Shown here one piece after another: positions 22,403 to 32,344 of a stretch of DNA of 64,000 bases. Within the stretch, counting starts at the first letter, position 1. Each line of letters begins with the position of its first letter. Where the stretch lies: NCBI GenBank assembly GCA_947472795.1, contig CANJBL010000005.1:1-64000 (forward strand), read 5' to 3'. The translations under genes and the position numbers were made by a program. This stretch comes from Fidelibacterota bacterium. Lineage in GTDB: Bacteria > Pseudomonadota > Alphaproteobacteria > Rhodospirillales > Rhodospirillaceae. Below the pieces are notes generated by a model. The model was not told where the DNA came from and did no database searches. It was given only the letters and a program-made list of their open reading frames with translations.

Positions 22403-22567
22403 GCAATTCTAAAACCCTTTAGCGTGCGTGACGCGGCGCCCGGACGGGACCGCAAAGTGAGGTTGCGATTACATAAGCGGCTTTGGAAGCCTCCGCCAGC
22501 CCACCTCGGCAACTTAGTCACCCTAATCCCGCAAGATGACAGCTGACGATTGATGACGGACTAAAGA

Positions 22568-23305
22568 TCAGGCCTTTGCCACCCAGTCTCCCTGAAGCGC
22601 TTGCCAGCATGCGAGGGCGGCCAAAGCCGCCGTTTCCGCACGCAAGATACGTGGTCCTAACCCCACAGCGGTAACAAAGGGCAGTTGCCTAAGGGCGTCA
22701 AGTTCCGTTTGCGCGAAGCCGCCCTCAGGCCCGGTGAGGAACCCGACGGGCGCAGCAGCGGCCACCCGTAACGCCGATGCAATAGGAATGCCGCCGCCGG
22801 TTTCATCCAATACAAAGAGTTTCCGGCCAGAGGGCCACTGGGCCAGCAGCTTATCGAAGGTCACAGGTTCGTGAACGTCTGGGACCGAGAGGCGTTCGCA
22901 TTGTTCAGCGGCCTCGGTGGCATTGGCTTTAAGGCGCTGGACGTTCACGCGTGAGACGTCCGTGTGGCGCGTAAATACCGGCAGCAGCGCCGCCACGCCC
23001 AACTCGGATGCCTTCTCCGCCAGGAATTCGATGCGCTTCACCGGCGCGAAAGCCAACCAGAGATCGGGCTCGCGGCGCGGCAACTGTGTCTGTGCCGTGA
23101 CGGTGAATTCCACGCGACGTTTGGCCGGCACACCGACAGATGCGCGCCAAGCACCATCGCGCCCGTTGAAAAGAATGACTTCGGATGCGGGCGTGGCCCG
23201 CATGACGTTGAGCAGATAGTGCGCTTGATCTTCCGAGGCGCTGATCACCGCTTGAGCGGCGAGCGGCGCTGTAACATGCAGGCGAATCAGTTTTGAACTG
23301 GACAT
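22568..23305 (-). CDS. rsmE: 16S rRNA U1498 N3-methyltransferase
   Basis: The 245-residue product is RsmE, a SPOUT-fold enzyme that methylates U1498 in the decoding region of 16S rRNA. It has the PUA-like N-terminal domain (AQVxH-type region DQAHYLLNVMRATPASEV) and the trefoil-knot SAM site in GFLTGPEGGFAQTEL and VGLGPRILRAETAALAAL. The length is typical. Start ATG at 23305. It is divergent from ubiA, with about 100 bases between the start codons, and separated from the glutamate-cysteine ligase gene by about 165 bases. Confidence 0.93.
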   Translation of the reverse strand: MSSSKLIRLHVTAPLAAQAVISASEDQAHYLLNVMRATPASEVILFNGRDGAWRASVGVPAKRRVEFTVTAQTQLPRREPDLWLAFAPVKRIEFLAEKASELGVAALLPVFTRHTDVSRVNVQRLKANATEAAEQCERLSVPDVHEPVTFDKLLAQWPSGRKLFVLDETGGGIPIASALRVAAAAPVGFLTGPEGGFAQTELDALRQLPFVTAVGLGPRILRAETAALAALACWQALQGDWVAKA

Positions 23306-23409
23306 ATGGGAACATCAAATGTGGGAAGAGGAAACGGCAGGTACTTCCGCGCCGGCCGTGTTCCTCCTAGTCTAGCGTTCTCCTTAGCCGCGTCTCTACG
23401 AAAACCATC

Positions 23410-24369
23410 ATGCACCCCGGCTTCAATCGTCCCGATCCTTTCAAAAGACCCGAACCATCGCGTGATGCGGGAAAAAGCGACATCCCGCAACGCTCGTGGA
23501 TGGATGTTTGGCTGCCGCCTTTTGCGCAACCTTTCGCGCGCCTGTCGCGCCTCGACCGTCCCATCGGCACCTGGCTTCTCCTGCTGCCCGGCTGGTGGGC
23601 CCTGACGCTGGCCGACTTCGGTCAACCCAACAAGGAAGTGGCCGGCCTGTTCCTCGCCGGCGCCGTGGTCATGCGCGGCGCCGGCTGCACCTTCAATGAC
23701 ATTGTCGATCGCGATATCGACGCCCAGGTTGCGCGCACCGCCGCACGGCCCTTGCCCGCTGGCGAGGTCTCGCTGGCCGCAGCGTGGATCTGGCTCGCTT
23801 TGCAGCTTGCTGCCGGTCTTGCGATCCTGTTGCAGTTCAACCTGCAGGCCATTGCGGTGGGAGCCGCCTCACTGGTGCTGGTCGCCACCTACCCTTTCAT
23901 GAAGCGCATCACCTACTGGCCGCAGGCTTGGCTGGGGCTGACCTTCAATTGGGGAGCTATTCTGGGCTGGACAGTGGTGCGCGGCGAGATTGAGCTTTCC
24001 GCCCTGCCCCTCTATGCCGCCGGCTTCTTCTGGACTCTGGGCTATGACACGATCTACGCCCACCAGGACAAGCAGGACGATGCCCTCATCGGCGTGAAAT
24101 CCACGGCGCTGGCATTGGGCGCGCGCACCAAACCGTTCGTCGCCGTCATGTATGCGCTGAGCCTTGCGCTCATCGTCGTGGCGAGTTGCGCGATACGTGT
24201 GCCGGGCTGGCCGTCGTTGGCGCTGCTGGGCGTTGCCGGTCTGCAGATGGTCTGGCAAGTCGCCACGCTGGATACGAACGATCCCGTCAACTGCCTGCGA
24301 CGATTCCGCTCCAACCGCGACTTTGGGCTGATTGTGCTATTCTCGCTAATGCTGCAGCCGTATTTCTGA
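23410..24369 (+). CDS. ubiA: 4-hydroxybenzoate polyprenyltransferase
   Basis: The 319-residue integral membrane enzyme joins a polyprenyl chain to 4-hydroxybenzoate in ubiquinone synthesis. Both Asp-rich motifs are present: CTFNDIVDRDIDAQVARTAA (with RPLPAG following) and YDTIYAHQDKQDDALIGVKS. About eight to nine membrane helices follow the first 50 residues. The N-terminus carries a soluble extension of about 30 residues rich in Pro and Arg. Start ATG at 23410. UbiD, a later enzyme of the same pathway, is encoded at 27448. The methyltransferase-like gene follows after 51 bases. Confidence 0.93.
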   Translation: MHPGFNRPDPFKRPEPSRDAGKSDIPQRSWMDVWLPPFAQPFARLSRLDRPIGTWLLLLPGWWALTLADFGQPNKEVAGLFLAGAVVMRGAGCTFNDIVDRDIDAQVARTAARPLPAGEVSLAAAWIWLALQLAAGLAILLQFNLQAIAVGAASLVLVATYPFMKRITYWPQAWLGLTFNWGAILGWTVVRGEIELSALPLYAAGFFWTLGYDTIYAHQDKQDDALIGVKSTALALGARTKPFVAVMYALSLALIVVASCAIRVPGWPSLALLGVAGLQMVWQVATLDTNDPVNCLRRFRSNRDFGLIVLFSLMLQPYF

Positions 24370-24420
24370 CGCTGACGTTGCAATCAATATTTTGGGGCAA
24401 CATTTTAGGGGAGGACGCCT

Positions 24421-25311
24421 ATGACGTTCGGTTTTGCACGACGTACGTTCATTGCCACTTTCGGGGCCACTTTCGGTGCATGCGCACTTGCGCTTAGTGC
24501 CGGCGCCGCAGAGACAAAAGACGACGCGGTCCTGAAAGCGGCCGTTGCCGATAAAGCGCGCAGCCCTGAGAATACCGCCCGCGATATGTACCGCCGTCCC
24601 TATGAAGCCCTCACGTTCTGGGGATTGAAGCCTGGCATGACCGTCATCGAGCTGGATCCGGCGTCGGGTTATTGGACCGAAATTCTTGCGCCCTATGCCC
24701 ATGCCAGCGGTGGACATTACGTCGCGCAGATGCCGGACGAAACCGGCCCCAAGATGTCCGAGCAACGCAAGAAGTCCATCACGGCCTTCAAAGGCCGTTT
24801 CGCGGATGAGGCCAAGTTCGGCAAGGTCACATGGGTCGACTATCAGGAAAGCGGTACGCGGCCGCTGGGACCGCCTGCGTCCGCCGATATGATTATCAGC
24901 GCCCGCAACATGCATGACTACATGTGGGAAAAAGGCCAACTCGAGAAAGTGCTGAAGGATATGTACACTGTACTGAAGCCGGGCGGCATTCTCGCGGTCG
25001 AGGATCATCGTGCCGATCCACGCCCGCAAGTGCAGGATGCCCGGGACGGGTACGTCAACACCGCGTACATGGTGGCAGCGGTGGAGAAAGCCGGCTTCAA
25101 GCTCGAGGCGTCTTCTGAAATCTATGCCAATCCCAAGGACACCAAAGATTACCCGTTAGGGGTTTGGGCACTGCCACCCACCAACGCGACAAAAAGACTG
25201 GGATACATGCTTGACTGGCCGGGCTTGCGGCCTGATGCAAAACTAGAGCCGGAAAAATACAAAGCGATCGGCGAAAGCGACCGCATGACTCTACGCTTTA
25301 GAAAGCCGTAG
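24421..25311 (+). CDS. Exported methyltransferase-fold protein
   Basis: The 296-residue protein starts with a signal peptide (MTFGFARRTFIATFGATFGA and CALALSAGAAE, cut near residue 30). The Arg pair followed by a long hydrophobic run recalls a Tat-type signal. The mature part has a SAM-methyltransferase-like fold: GLKPGMTVIELDPASGYWTE corresponds to the nucleotide loop, MIISARNMHDYMW to the middle, and YTVLKPGGILAVEDHRA to the later strand. Similar exported methyltransferase-like proteins are found in proteobacteria. What they act on outside the cytoplasm, where SAM is not expected, is unknown. A strong ribosome site (GGGGAGG) precedes the ATG. It may follow ubiA in one transcript. Confidence 0.75.
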   Translation: MTFGFARRTFIATFGATFGACALALSAGAAETKDDAVLKAAVADKARSPENTARDMYRRPYEALTFWGLKPGMTVIELDPASGYWTEILAPYAHASGGHYVAQMPDETGPKMSEQRKKSITAFKGRFADEAKFGKVTWVDYQESGTRPLGPPASADMIISARNMHDYMWEKGQLEKVLKDMYTVLKPGGILAVEDHRADPRPQVQDARDGYVNTAYMVAAVEKAGFKLEASSEIYANPKDTKDYPLGVWALPPTNATKRLGYMLDWPGLRPDAKLEPEKYKAIGESDRMTLRFRKP

Positions 25312-25330
25312 GGACGACGCCGCCAGCTTC

Positions 25331-27064
25331 TTACTCGGCCGCCTGCTTTGGAGCAGGTGGCTGCAGGTACTGCGTCACATCGACCTTATCAATCTGCTCG
25401 GGACGCAGGAACTGCTCGGCGTATTCCATGTAGGCGCCGGAGGTCAGGAACAGCTCGAAGAGATCCGGGTCCACGTGCTTGTCCTTCTTCATGAACCAGA
25501 GAATCTTCAGGCTCTCGGACAAGGTCTTGGCCTTCTTGTAAGGCCGGTCGGCAGCGGTGAGCGCTTCGAAAATGTCGGCGATGCCCATCATCTTGGCGGG
25601 CCATGACATCTGGTCGCCCCTCAGTTTGTTGGGATACCCGGTGCCGTCGATCTTCTCGTGATGGCCGCCGGCATATTCGGGCACGCGCTTCAGATGCTTG
25701 GGGAAAGGCATCTCTTTCAGCATGTCGATGGTCAGAACAATGTGATCGTTGATCTTGCGGCGCTCGTCGTCGTTGAGCGTGCCGCGCGCGATGCACATAT
25801 TGAGAACTTCGCCGAGATTATATTCGGCTTCCGAATGTTCGGGCAGATCGGCCAACACCTGTTCCCAGCCTTCGGCCGGCGGCGGCGCTTTATCGAGCAG
25901 CTTGGCTTCGGTCCACGACAGACCGAGCTTGCGGTCGAAGTAGCGATACCACTTCTGCTTTGCGATCTCTTTGACCTTGTCCTGCTTTTCCTGCGACATG
26001 AATTCGCCGCCGATGTTGCTGTCGGCGATGAACTCCCATTGCTTCTTCAACTCAGCACAGCGGTCTTTGTACTTCTTGCGTTCGATGCGCGCGTTCTTGC
26101 CCTTGGCAATCGACTTCAGCATCTTGATTTCGGCGTCGCGCTGCAACACTTCGAAACGCATGCGGACTTCGTGGACGCGGTCGTAGATGGTTTGCAGCTT
26201 GGTCGCTTTGTCGACCACGAATTCCGGCGTCGTGACTTTGCCGATGTCATGCAACCACGCCGCGACGTGCAACTCATAACGTTGCTGTTCGTCGAGCTTG
26301 AAGTCGGCAAAAATGCCTTCCGTGGTTGCCTCGGCCTTTGAGGCCAGCATCTTCGTCAATTCAGGGACGCGCTGACAATGACCGCCCGTGTAAGGCGACT
26401 TGGCGTCAATGGCGTGCGCCATGACCTTGATCAAACTGTCCATCAGCGCTTTTTGCGCTTCGATCAGGTTCTGGTTGTCGATGGCGACGGCGGCCTGTGA
26501 GGCCAGGGCTTCGATGGTGCGTTGGACTTCCTTGGAGAAGGCAACCACTTCGCCCGATGCATTCTTGGCGTTGATGAGCTGCAGCACGCCGATGACTTCA
26601 TCGGAATAATTCAACAGCGGAATGCAGAGGACTGATTTGGAACGGTAACCCGTGCCCTGGTCGAATTTCTTGGTGCCCGAGAAGTCGTAACCCTCGGCTT
26701 CGTAAGCGTCGGGAATATTAATCGGCTTCTTGGTGATGGCCGCCGAGGCCGAGACGTTGTTGTGGTTGGCCTGGCCGGTTTCAGCGTTGTAGAGCCGCAC
26801 CGGCGGAAACGGAATCGGCACGCCTGTGGTACCGCCCATGGCGATCTTGAGCGTGGTGGTGCGCATGATGGTGAACTTCAGCGCATCGTCTTCGTTGCGA
26901 AGGTAGAGCGTGCCGCCATCAGCACCGGTGATGCTCATGGCTTCCAGCAGAATGGTTTCGGTCAACCGGTCGTGGTTGCGTTCCGACGACAAGGCCAGGC
27001 CGATCTCAATGAGCCGTTCCAGGCCGCTTGCGCTGCTAAGGTCTTGCTGAGCCGCTTCCGCCAT
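25331..27064 (-). CDS. GAF and HD-GYP domain protein, probable c-di-GMP phosphodiesterase
   Basis: The 577-residue cytoplasmic protein has an N-terminal GAF sensor domain (about residues 12-200: SITGADGGTLYLRNEDDALK, SVLCIPLLNYSDEVIGVLQL). An HD-GYP domain follows (about 210-560). Metal-binding motifs are present: LHDIGKVTTPEFVV, and HHEKIDGTGYPNKLRGDQM with the GYP triad. A charged insert of roughly 140 residues (about 300-430) separates the HD motif from the GYP motif. HD-GYP proteins degrade cyclic di-GMP. The gene stands alone, and convergent to the exported methyltransferase gene, with 19 bases between. With the GGDEF-EAL protein at 60398 it gives two c-di-GMP genes in the window. Confidence 0.9.
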   Translation of the reverse strand: MAEAAQQDLSSASGLERLIEIGLALSSERNHDRLTETILLEAMSITGADGGTLYLRNEDDALKFTIMRTTTLKIAMGGTTGVPIPFPPVRLYNAETGQANHNNVSASAAITKKPINIPDAYEAEGYDFSGTKKFDQGTGYRSKSVLCIPLLNYSDEVIGVLQLINAKNASGEVVAFSKEVQRTIEALASQAAVAIDNQNLIEAQKALMDSLIKVMAHAIDAKSPYTGGHCQRVPELTKMLASKAEATTEGIFADFKLDEQQRYELHVAAWLHDIGKVTTPEFVVDKATKLQTIYDRVHEVRMRFEVLQRDAEIKMLKSIAKGKNARIERKKYKDRCAELKKQWEFIADSNIGGEFMSQEKQDKVKEIAKQKWYRYFDRKLGLSWTEAKLLDKAPPPAEGWEQVLADLPEHSEAEYNLGEVLNMCIARGTLNDDERRKINDHIVLTIDMLKEMPFPKHLKRVPEYAGGHHEKIDGTGYPNKLRGDQMSWPAKMMGIADIFEALTAADRPYKKAKTLSESLKILWFMKKDKHVDPDLFELFLTSGAYMEYAEQFLRPEQIDKVDVTQYLQPPAPKQAAE

Positions 27065-27371
27065 AGGTCAAACCCTAGATCCCAGTCTGCCTCCGGGCAG
27101 AGGCAGAGCCCGCTACATAATATGTGCGCGTACCCGTTTCGAACCCGAGCCCGTCCCGCGCCGCCTTCCGTGTGCCGCAGGTCTCAGACCCGCTTTTGTG
27201 TCACTTTCTGAAGGCGTTTTTTTTGAACCATCAGCACGTTAGAGCAAATTTACAAACCAATGGTAAACGTGGCCGGATCATAGCTAGGGAGTCCTTTCGC
27301 GACAAGGCTGCGACGATATTTTCTCTAATTAGTTGAAAAATCCTATTTAGATATTCGCCTGTCCCCTCGAC
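27065..27371. other. Intergenic region between divergent genes
   Basis: No gene is supported here. It holds the upstream region of the HD-GYP gene and leads into the ubiD promoter. TGAAGGCGTTTTTTTTGAAC near 27210 contains a T8 run without a strong stem before it. Confidence 0.3.
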
Positions 27372-27400
27372 TTGACGGCCCCGGCTTACGGGCCTTAAGT
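27372..27400 (+). promoter_or_regulatory. Probable ubiD promoter
   Basis: TTGACG (27372-27377) and TTAAGT (27395-27400) are separated by exactly 17 bases, 47 bases upstream of the ubiD start. The spacer holds CCCCGGCTTACGGG, a short inverted sequence. This is the best sigma-70-type match in the interval. Confidence 0.45.
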
Positions 27401-27447
27401 GCCCGTACAACCGCGAGATTTTCGCTGAAGAGCCCCGGAAAGCCCTT

Positions 27448-28959
27448 ATGCCTTTCAAGTCCCTGCGCGAATTCATGGCCCGCCTGGAGCGGGAGGGAAG
27501 GTTGCTGAGGGTCAGGGCGCCAGTGTCGCCGCATTTGGAAATGACCGAAATCCAGACCCGAGTCCTGGCCGAGGGCGGCCCAGCCATCCTGTTCGAGAAT
27601 GTGGTGGGCAAGGACGGTAAGCCCTTTCCCATGCCTGTCTTGGTGAACCTCTTTGGCACGGTCGAGCGCGTGGCCTGGGGCATGGACCGCGAACCGCATC
27701 AACTTCGCGAAGTTGGCGAGACGCTGGCCTTCCTGAAGCAGCCCGAACCGCCGGGTGGTTGGCGCGAGGCCTGGGAAATGCTGCCGCTGGTGCGCCAGGT
27801 CATGGCGATGAAACCCAAGACCGTCTCCAGCGCGCCCTGCCAGGAGATCGTGCTTACCGGCAACGACATCGACCTTACCAAGCTGCCGATCCAAACCTGC
27901 TGGCCCGGAGATGTGGGTCCGCTGATCACCTGGCCGCTGGTTGTCACCAAAGGGCCCGGCGACGACAAGCGCGATGTCTATAACCTCGGCATCTACCGCA
28001 TGCAGGTGACAGGCCGCGACACGACCTTGATGCGCTGGCTGAAGCATCGCGGTGGCGCGGGACATTTCGACCGCTGGAAGGGCAAGAAGGCCGAGCCTCT
28101 ACCCGCCGCCGTCGTCATCGGCGCTGACCCTGGCACCATCCTCGCGGCCGTGACACCTGTGCCCGACACACTCTCCGAATATCAATTCGCCGGACTCCTG
28201 CGGGGGGAGAAAGTCGAGTTGGTGAACTGCAAGACGGTGCCCCTGCAGGTGCCGGCGGAAGCCGAGATCATCCTCGAAGGCCACGTGATGCTAGATGAGT
28301 ACGGAGACGAAGGCCCCTTCGGCGATCACACTGGCTTTTATAATTCGGTGGAAAAATTTCCGGTATTCAAAATCTCGGCCATCACCATGCGCCGGGACCC
28401 GATTTATCTCTCGACCTATACCGGTCGTCCGCCCGACGAGCCCAGCATCCTCGGCGAAGCGCTGAACGAGGTTTTCATTCCGCTGCTGATCCAGCAGTTC
28501 CCTGAGATCGTGGATTTCTGGCTGCCGCCGGAAGGCTGCAGCTACCGCATCGCCGTGGTCAGCATCAAGAAGGCGTACCCGGGCCACGCCAAGCGCGTGA
28601 TGATGGGCGTGTGGAGCTTCCTGCGGCAATTTGTTTACACCAAATTCGTCATCGTCGTGGATGCCGACATCAATGCGCGCGACTGGAAGGATGTGATGTG
28701 GGCGATCTCCACGCGCATGGACCCGGCGCGCGACATCACGGTGGTCGAGAACACACCCATCGATTATCTGGATTTCGCTTCGCCCGAGCCCGGGCTTGGC
28801 GGGAAGATCGGCATGGATGCCACCACCAAGTTGCCGCCGGAAACCAAACGCGAGTGGGGCGTGGAAATCCGCATGGATACCGACGTGATCAAACGCGTGA
28901 CTGAAAAATGGGCGAGCTATGGTTTGCCCGGCAGCGGCAAGAAGATTTGGAAAGACTGA
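27448..28959 (+). CDS. ubiD: UbiD-family decarboxylase
   Basis: The 503-residue product is UbiD, which decarboxylates 3-polyprenyl-4-hydroxybenzoate in ubiquinone synthesis using prenylated FMN. Typical words are [18 protein letters not shown] at the start, [39 protein letters not shown] with the catalytic Glu region, and [20 protein letters not shown]. The length matches the family. GGAAAG lies seven bases before ATG 27448. The gene for UbiX, which makes the cofactor, is not in the window. The TldE gene follows after six bases, so the two are probably cotranscribed. Confidence 0.93.
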   Translation: MPFKSLREFMARLEREGRLLRVRAPVSPHLEMTEIQTRVLAEGGPAILFENVVGKDGKPFPMPVLVNLFGTVERVAWGMDREPHQLREVGETLAFLKQPEPPGGWREAWEMLPLVRQVMAMKPKTVSSAPCQEIVLTGNDIDLTKLPIQTCWPGDVGPLITWPLVVTKGPGDDKRDVYNLGIYRMQVTGRDTTLMRWLKHRGGAGHFDRWKGKKAEPLPAAVVIGADPGTILAAVTPVPDTLSEYQFAGLLRGEKVELVNCKTVPLQVPAEAEIILEGHVMLDEYGDEGPFGDHTGFYNSVEKFPVFKISAITMRRDPIYLSTYTGRPPDEPSILGEALNEVFIPLLIQQFPEIVDFWLPPEGCSYRIAVVSIKKAYPGHAKRVMMGVWSFLRQFVYTKFVIVVDADINARDWKDVMWAISTRMDPARDITVVENTPIDYLDFASPEPGLGGKIGMDATTKLPPETKREWGVEIRMDTDVIKRVTEKWASYGLPGSGKKIWKD

Positions 28960-28965
28960 ACACAC

Positions 28966-30306
28966 ATGTCACACGCTGAGCTTCTGAACATCCTCTCCGA
29001 CCTTATCACCGACGCCAAGAAAGCCGGCGCCGATGCCGCTGATGCGCTGGTGGCAGACGGCACCTCTGTTTCGGTCACGTCGCGTCTGGGCAAGCTTGAG
29101 CAGTTGGAGCGTTCCGAGGGCGGCGATATTGGCCTGCGTGTGCTCATCGGCAAGCGCCAGGCCATTGTCTCGTCCGCTGACCGCTCGAAGGAAGCCTTGA
29201 AGGAACTGGTCGAGCGCGCCGTGGCCATGGCGCGTCATGTGCCTGAGGACCCCTTTTGTGGCATCGCCGCCCCAGAGCAACTGGCCAAAACCCTGCCCAC
29301 CCTCGACATCTGCGATCCGAAAGAGGTCTCGGCGGAGACACTCATCGATATGGCGCGCGCCTGCGAAGACGCGGCCCGCGCGATCCCCGGCATCACCAAT
29401 TCCGAAGGCGGTTCCGCGTCATGGGGCAAGTCGCAAGTGGCTATCGCCGCCTCCAACGGTTTCGCGCGGGCGTATGAATCTTCGGGTTCCTCCATGAGCG
29501 TGTCGGTCATCGCCGGCAGCGATCAAGGCATGGAAACCGACTACGACTACACCAGCGCCGTTTACTTCGCCGACCTCATGAACCCGGAAGATGTGGGCCG
29601 CAATGCCGGCCACCGCGCCGTGCGCAAACTGGGCGGGCGCAAGATCGAAAGCCGCAAGGTGCCGGTGGTATTCGATGCGCGCGTGGCGCGCGGTATGGTG
29701 AGTCACCTGCTGGGTGCCATCAACGGCTCGTCCGTGGCGCGCGGCACGACCTTCTTGAAAGATGCGCTGAATACCCCCGTGTTCGCCGAAAACATCAACA
29801 TCTTCGAGGACCCACACCGCAACCGTGGTCTCAGATCCAAACCTTGCGATGCGGAAGGCCTGCCCAACAAGCGCCGGTCACTCATCGACAAAGGCGTACT
29901 GACCACCTGGATCCTGGACTTGCGCGCGGCGCGTCAGCTGAACATGGCGCCAACAGGCCATGCCGTGCGCGGTACGGGCGGCCCACCCAGCCCGGGCACA
30001 ACGAACGTATGGTTGGAAGCCGGCATGCTGACACCGGAAGCGCTAATGAGCGATATCAAGGAAGGCCTGTTCGTCACCGACCTTGTGGGCCAAGGCGTCA
30101 ACGGCGTCACAGGCGACTACAGCCGCGGCGCGGTGGGCTTCTGGATCGAGAACGGCGAGATCACCTACCCGGTGCACGAAATCACGGTCGCGGGGAACTT
30201 GAAGGACATGTTCAAGCGCCTGACACCGGCCAACGACCTCGACATGCGCTACGGCATCGACGCGCCCACGGTGCGCATCGACGGCCTGAGCCTTGCCGGC
30301 ATGTAA
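28966..30306 (+). CDS. pmbA: TldE/PmbA-type metallopeptidase subunit
   Basis: The 446-residue product matches TldE (PmbA), the non-catalytic partner of TldD in the TldD/E protease, which matures some modified peptides and degrades antitoxins such as CcdA. Recognised words are DLGLRVLIGKRQAI (read here as DIGLRVLIGKRQAIVSSAD), RNAGHRAVRKLGGRKIESRK, PVVFDARVARGMVSHLLGAI and GATGDYSRG-like GVNGVTGDYSRGAVGFW. The HExxxH zinc motif of TldD is absent, as expected. The tldD gene is not in the window. It ends three bases from the stop of the convergent lipid kinase gene. Confidence 0.9.
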   Translation: MSHAELLNILSDLITDAKKAGADAADALVADGTSVSVTSRLGKLEQLERSEGGDIGLRVLIGKRQAIVSSADRSKEALKELVERAVAMARHVPEDPFCGIAAPEQLAKTLPTLDICDPKEVSAETLIDMARACEDAARAIPGITNSEGGSASWGKSQVAIAASNGFARAYESSGSSMSVSVIAGSDQGMETDYDYTSAVYFADLMNPEDVGRNAGHRAVRKLGGRKIESRKVPVVFDARVARGMVSHLLGAINGSSVARGTTFLKDALNTPVFAENINIFEDPHRNRGLRSKPCDAEGLPNKRRSLIDKGVLTTWILDLRAARQLNMAPTGHAVRGTGGPPSPGTTNVWLEAGMLTPEALMSDIKEGLFVTDLVGQGVNGVTGDYSRGAVGFWIENGEITYPVHEITVAGNLKDMFKRLTPANDLDMRYGIDAPTVRIDGLSLAGM

Positions 30307-30309
30307 TTC

Positions 30310-31239
30310 CTAAACGGGGAACACGACTTTCAAGGCTTGCGGATCGACGGCAATCTCCGCCGGCAAGGTGGTGACAATGTCACCGTCCGCCTGAACAGGG
30401 CGCCCGCCGACACCGTTCACCAACACGCGGCGTCCCGGCACCAGCTTGACGTCCGCAAGCTTGGAGATGCGGCCCATCATGAGCGCCGCGCCATAACGCG
30501 CGACGTTGAACCACCCACGACCCGGCATCAAGATCACGTGAAAGCGATCTTCCGTGAGCGTCGCGTCGGGTGCAGCGATGAACGGCCCGCCGTAGCGTCG
30601 CCCGTTGCACACTACTGTTGAGACGGTCTCGTAAGGCACGCCGTCGATGTGCACGGTGGAAGGCGCATGATCTTCCTTGAAGGCCTGCACCAGCGCTTGC
30701 CAAACGTAGGCGAGCGGCCCGACGATCTTCTTCAGGCCCAACGAAACGCCGTGCACCACATTGGCGTCGAAGCCCGCGCCGGCCATCATCACAAAGCGCC
30801 GCCCGTTGACGAGCCCCAGGTGGATGGGTCGGATGGGTCCCTCCACAAGTGCGCGCGCAACAACGCGGGCATCGCGGGCAAGACCAATCTCGTCGGCCAA
30901 AACGTTGGCCGTGCCCAAGGGGATCAAGCCGAGCGCGATAGCCGCCGCGTGCGGATTGTCCTTCAGGCCGTTCACCACTTCATTCACCGTCCCATCGCCG
31001 CCGCCGACGGCAATGACGTCGATTCCCTGCGCTTCGCGCGCGATGCGCTCCGCATGGCCCGGCGCCGTGGTTTCCACCACGCGCACGTCGGCCTGCAGCT
31101 TTTTCAAAGCGGCGAGCACGCCCGCGAAACGCATGGGACGGCTACCGCCCGCCGCGGGATTGAAAATGACGAGAATGCGACGTTGCGCGGTCGTTTCTTC
31201 CGTCGCCGTTGCGTTGCGGCCAGTGGCGGCAACATCCAT
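30310..31239 (-). CDS. Diacylglycerol/sphingosine kinase-like lipid kinase
   Basis: The 309-residue product belongs to the DAGK catalytic family (YegS and relatives). LVIFNPAAGG-type sequence (RILVIFNPAAGGSRPM) opens the ATP-binding region. VIAVGGGDGTVNEVVNGLKD is the key nucleotide loop, and IPLGTANVLADEIGLARD follows. The C-terminal half is the beta-sandwich lipid-binding part (VVCNGRRYGGPFIAAPDATL). The lipid substrate cannot be told. GGGAG precedes the ATG at 31239. It is divergent from the LpxH-like and GT4 pair with 148 bases between, and together they look like a membrane-lipid neighbourhood. Confidence 0.88.
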   Translation of the reverse strand: MDVAATGRNATATEETTAQRRILVIFNPAAGGSRPMRFAGVLAALKKLQADVRVVETTAPGHAERIAREAQGIDVIAVGGGDGTVNEVVNGLKDNPHAAAIALGLIPLGTANVLADEIGLARDARVVARALVEGPIRPIHLGLVNGRRFVMMAGAGFDANVVHGVSLGLKKIVGPLAYVWQALVQAFKEDHAPSTVHIDGVPYETVSTVVCNGRRYGGPFIAAPDATLTEDRFHVILMPGRGWFNVARYGAALMMGRISKLADVKLVPGRRVLVNGVGGRPVQADGDIVTTLPAEIAVDPQALKVVFPV

Positions 31240-31387
31240 GAAGTATTCTCCCTCGCGACGTTTCGCCGGTATGTGACAGTTGCGTTGCAGCTCGGTGAAG
31301 AGTGCGTGAAGACCCGCCCCGCCAGTCTAGCAAAGCGATTTCAGTTCACCTACATCCTTCACGCGCGAATTGGCAAGTCAGGAGAAT

Positions 31388-32344
31388 ATGTTGCGCGCGA
31401 TTGGTAGCACTCTCAAGTTTCGCACGATCTTTATCTCTGACATCCACCTCGGTACCCGGGGTTGCAAAGCCGACTTCCTCCTCGATTTCCTGAAACATAC
31501 CGAGTCCGAACAACTCTATCTCGTCGGCGACATCATTGATGGATGGCGCCTGAAGAAAAACTGGTTCTGGACCCAGGCCCACAACGACGTCATCCAGAAA
31601 CTGCTGCGCAAGGCGCGCAAGGGAACGGATGTCACGTACGTTCCCGGCAACCACGATGAATTCGCCCGCGACTTCCTCGACCAGGAATTCGGCCAGATCA
31701 AGGTCGTGCGCGATGCCATGCACATCACCGCCGATGGGCGGCGTTTCCTGGTGGCGCACGGCGATGAATGCGACGGCGTGATGATCTATGCCAAGTGGCT
31801 CGCCATTCTCGGCGATGCGGCCTACGGCGCCGCGCTTAATCTCAACACCTGGTTCAACCACGCCCGCAAACGGCTTGGCCTGCCCTACTGGTCCTTGTCG
31901 AAATACCTGAAGCACAAGGTCAAGAACGCCGTTCAGTTCATCTCGAACTACGAACTGGCCATGGCGCGCATGGCGCGCGAACGCGGCGCCGACGGCATCA
32001 TCTGCGGCCACATCCACCACGCCGAGATCCGCGAGATCGACGGCATCACCTACCTCAACGACGGCGACTGGGTCGAGGGTTGCACGGCCCTGGTCGAGCA
32101 CTTCGACGGCCACTGGGAAATTCTGCACTGGGCGGATTTGCGCGGCCTCGTGCCGCTGCAATCCACCGGCGACGGCGAGAGCGCCGACGAGGACGCCGAA
32201 CAGGTGCCCGTGCAGATCGACCTTCCGCTTCCCACGGCGCTCAGCCGCATCCCGCTTGAAGCCAGTAATAGGGCAAAAGAATGCGAATACTCATCGTCAC
32301 CGACGCTTGGCATCCCCAAATCAACGGTGTCGTCAGAACCCTGA
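31388..32344 (+). CDS. LpxH-like metallophosphoesterase
   Basis: The 318-residue product matches the UDP-2,3-diacylglucosamine diphosphatase (LpxH) group of calcineurin-like enzymes. Motifs in order are ISDIHLGTRGCKADFLLDFL, VGDIIDGW, YVPGNHDEFARDF, LVAHGDECDGV and ICGHIHHAEIREIDGITYLN. Alphaproteobacteria often use LpxI for lipid A, so this may act on another lipid diphosphate. I chose the ATG at 31388, with GGAG just upstream; a TTG start 18 bases earlier is less likely. Its last 64 bases overlap the GT4 gene, a strong sign of coupled expression. The overlapping C-terminal tail (from about residue 275) is unlike LpxH. Confidence 0.85.
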   Translation: MLRAIGSTLKFRTIFISDIHLGTRGCKADFLLDFLKHTESEQLYLVGDIIDGWRLKKNWFWTQAHNDVIQKLLRKARKGTDVTYVPGNHDEFARDFLDQEFGQIKVVRDAMHITADGRRFLVAHGDECDGVMIYAKWLAILGDAAYGAALNLNTWFNHARKRLGLPYWSLSKYLKHKVKNAVQFISNYELAMARMARERGADGIICGHIHHAEIREIDGITYLNDGDWVEGCTALVEHFDGHWEILHWADLRGLVPLQSTGDGESADEDAEQVPVQIDLPLPTALSRIPLEASNRAKECEYSSSPTLGIPKSTVSSEP

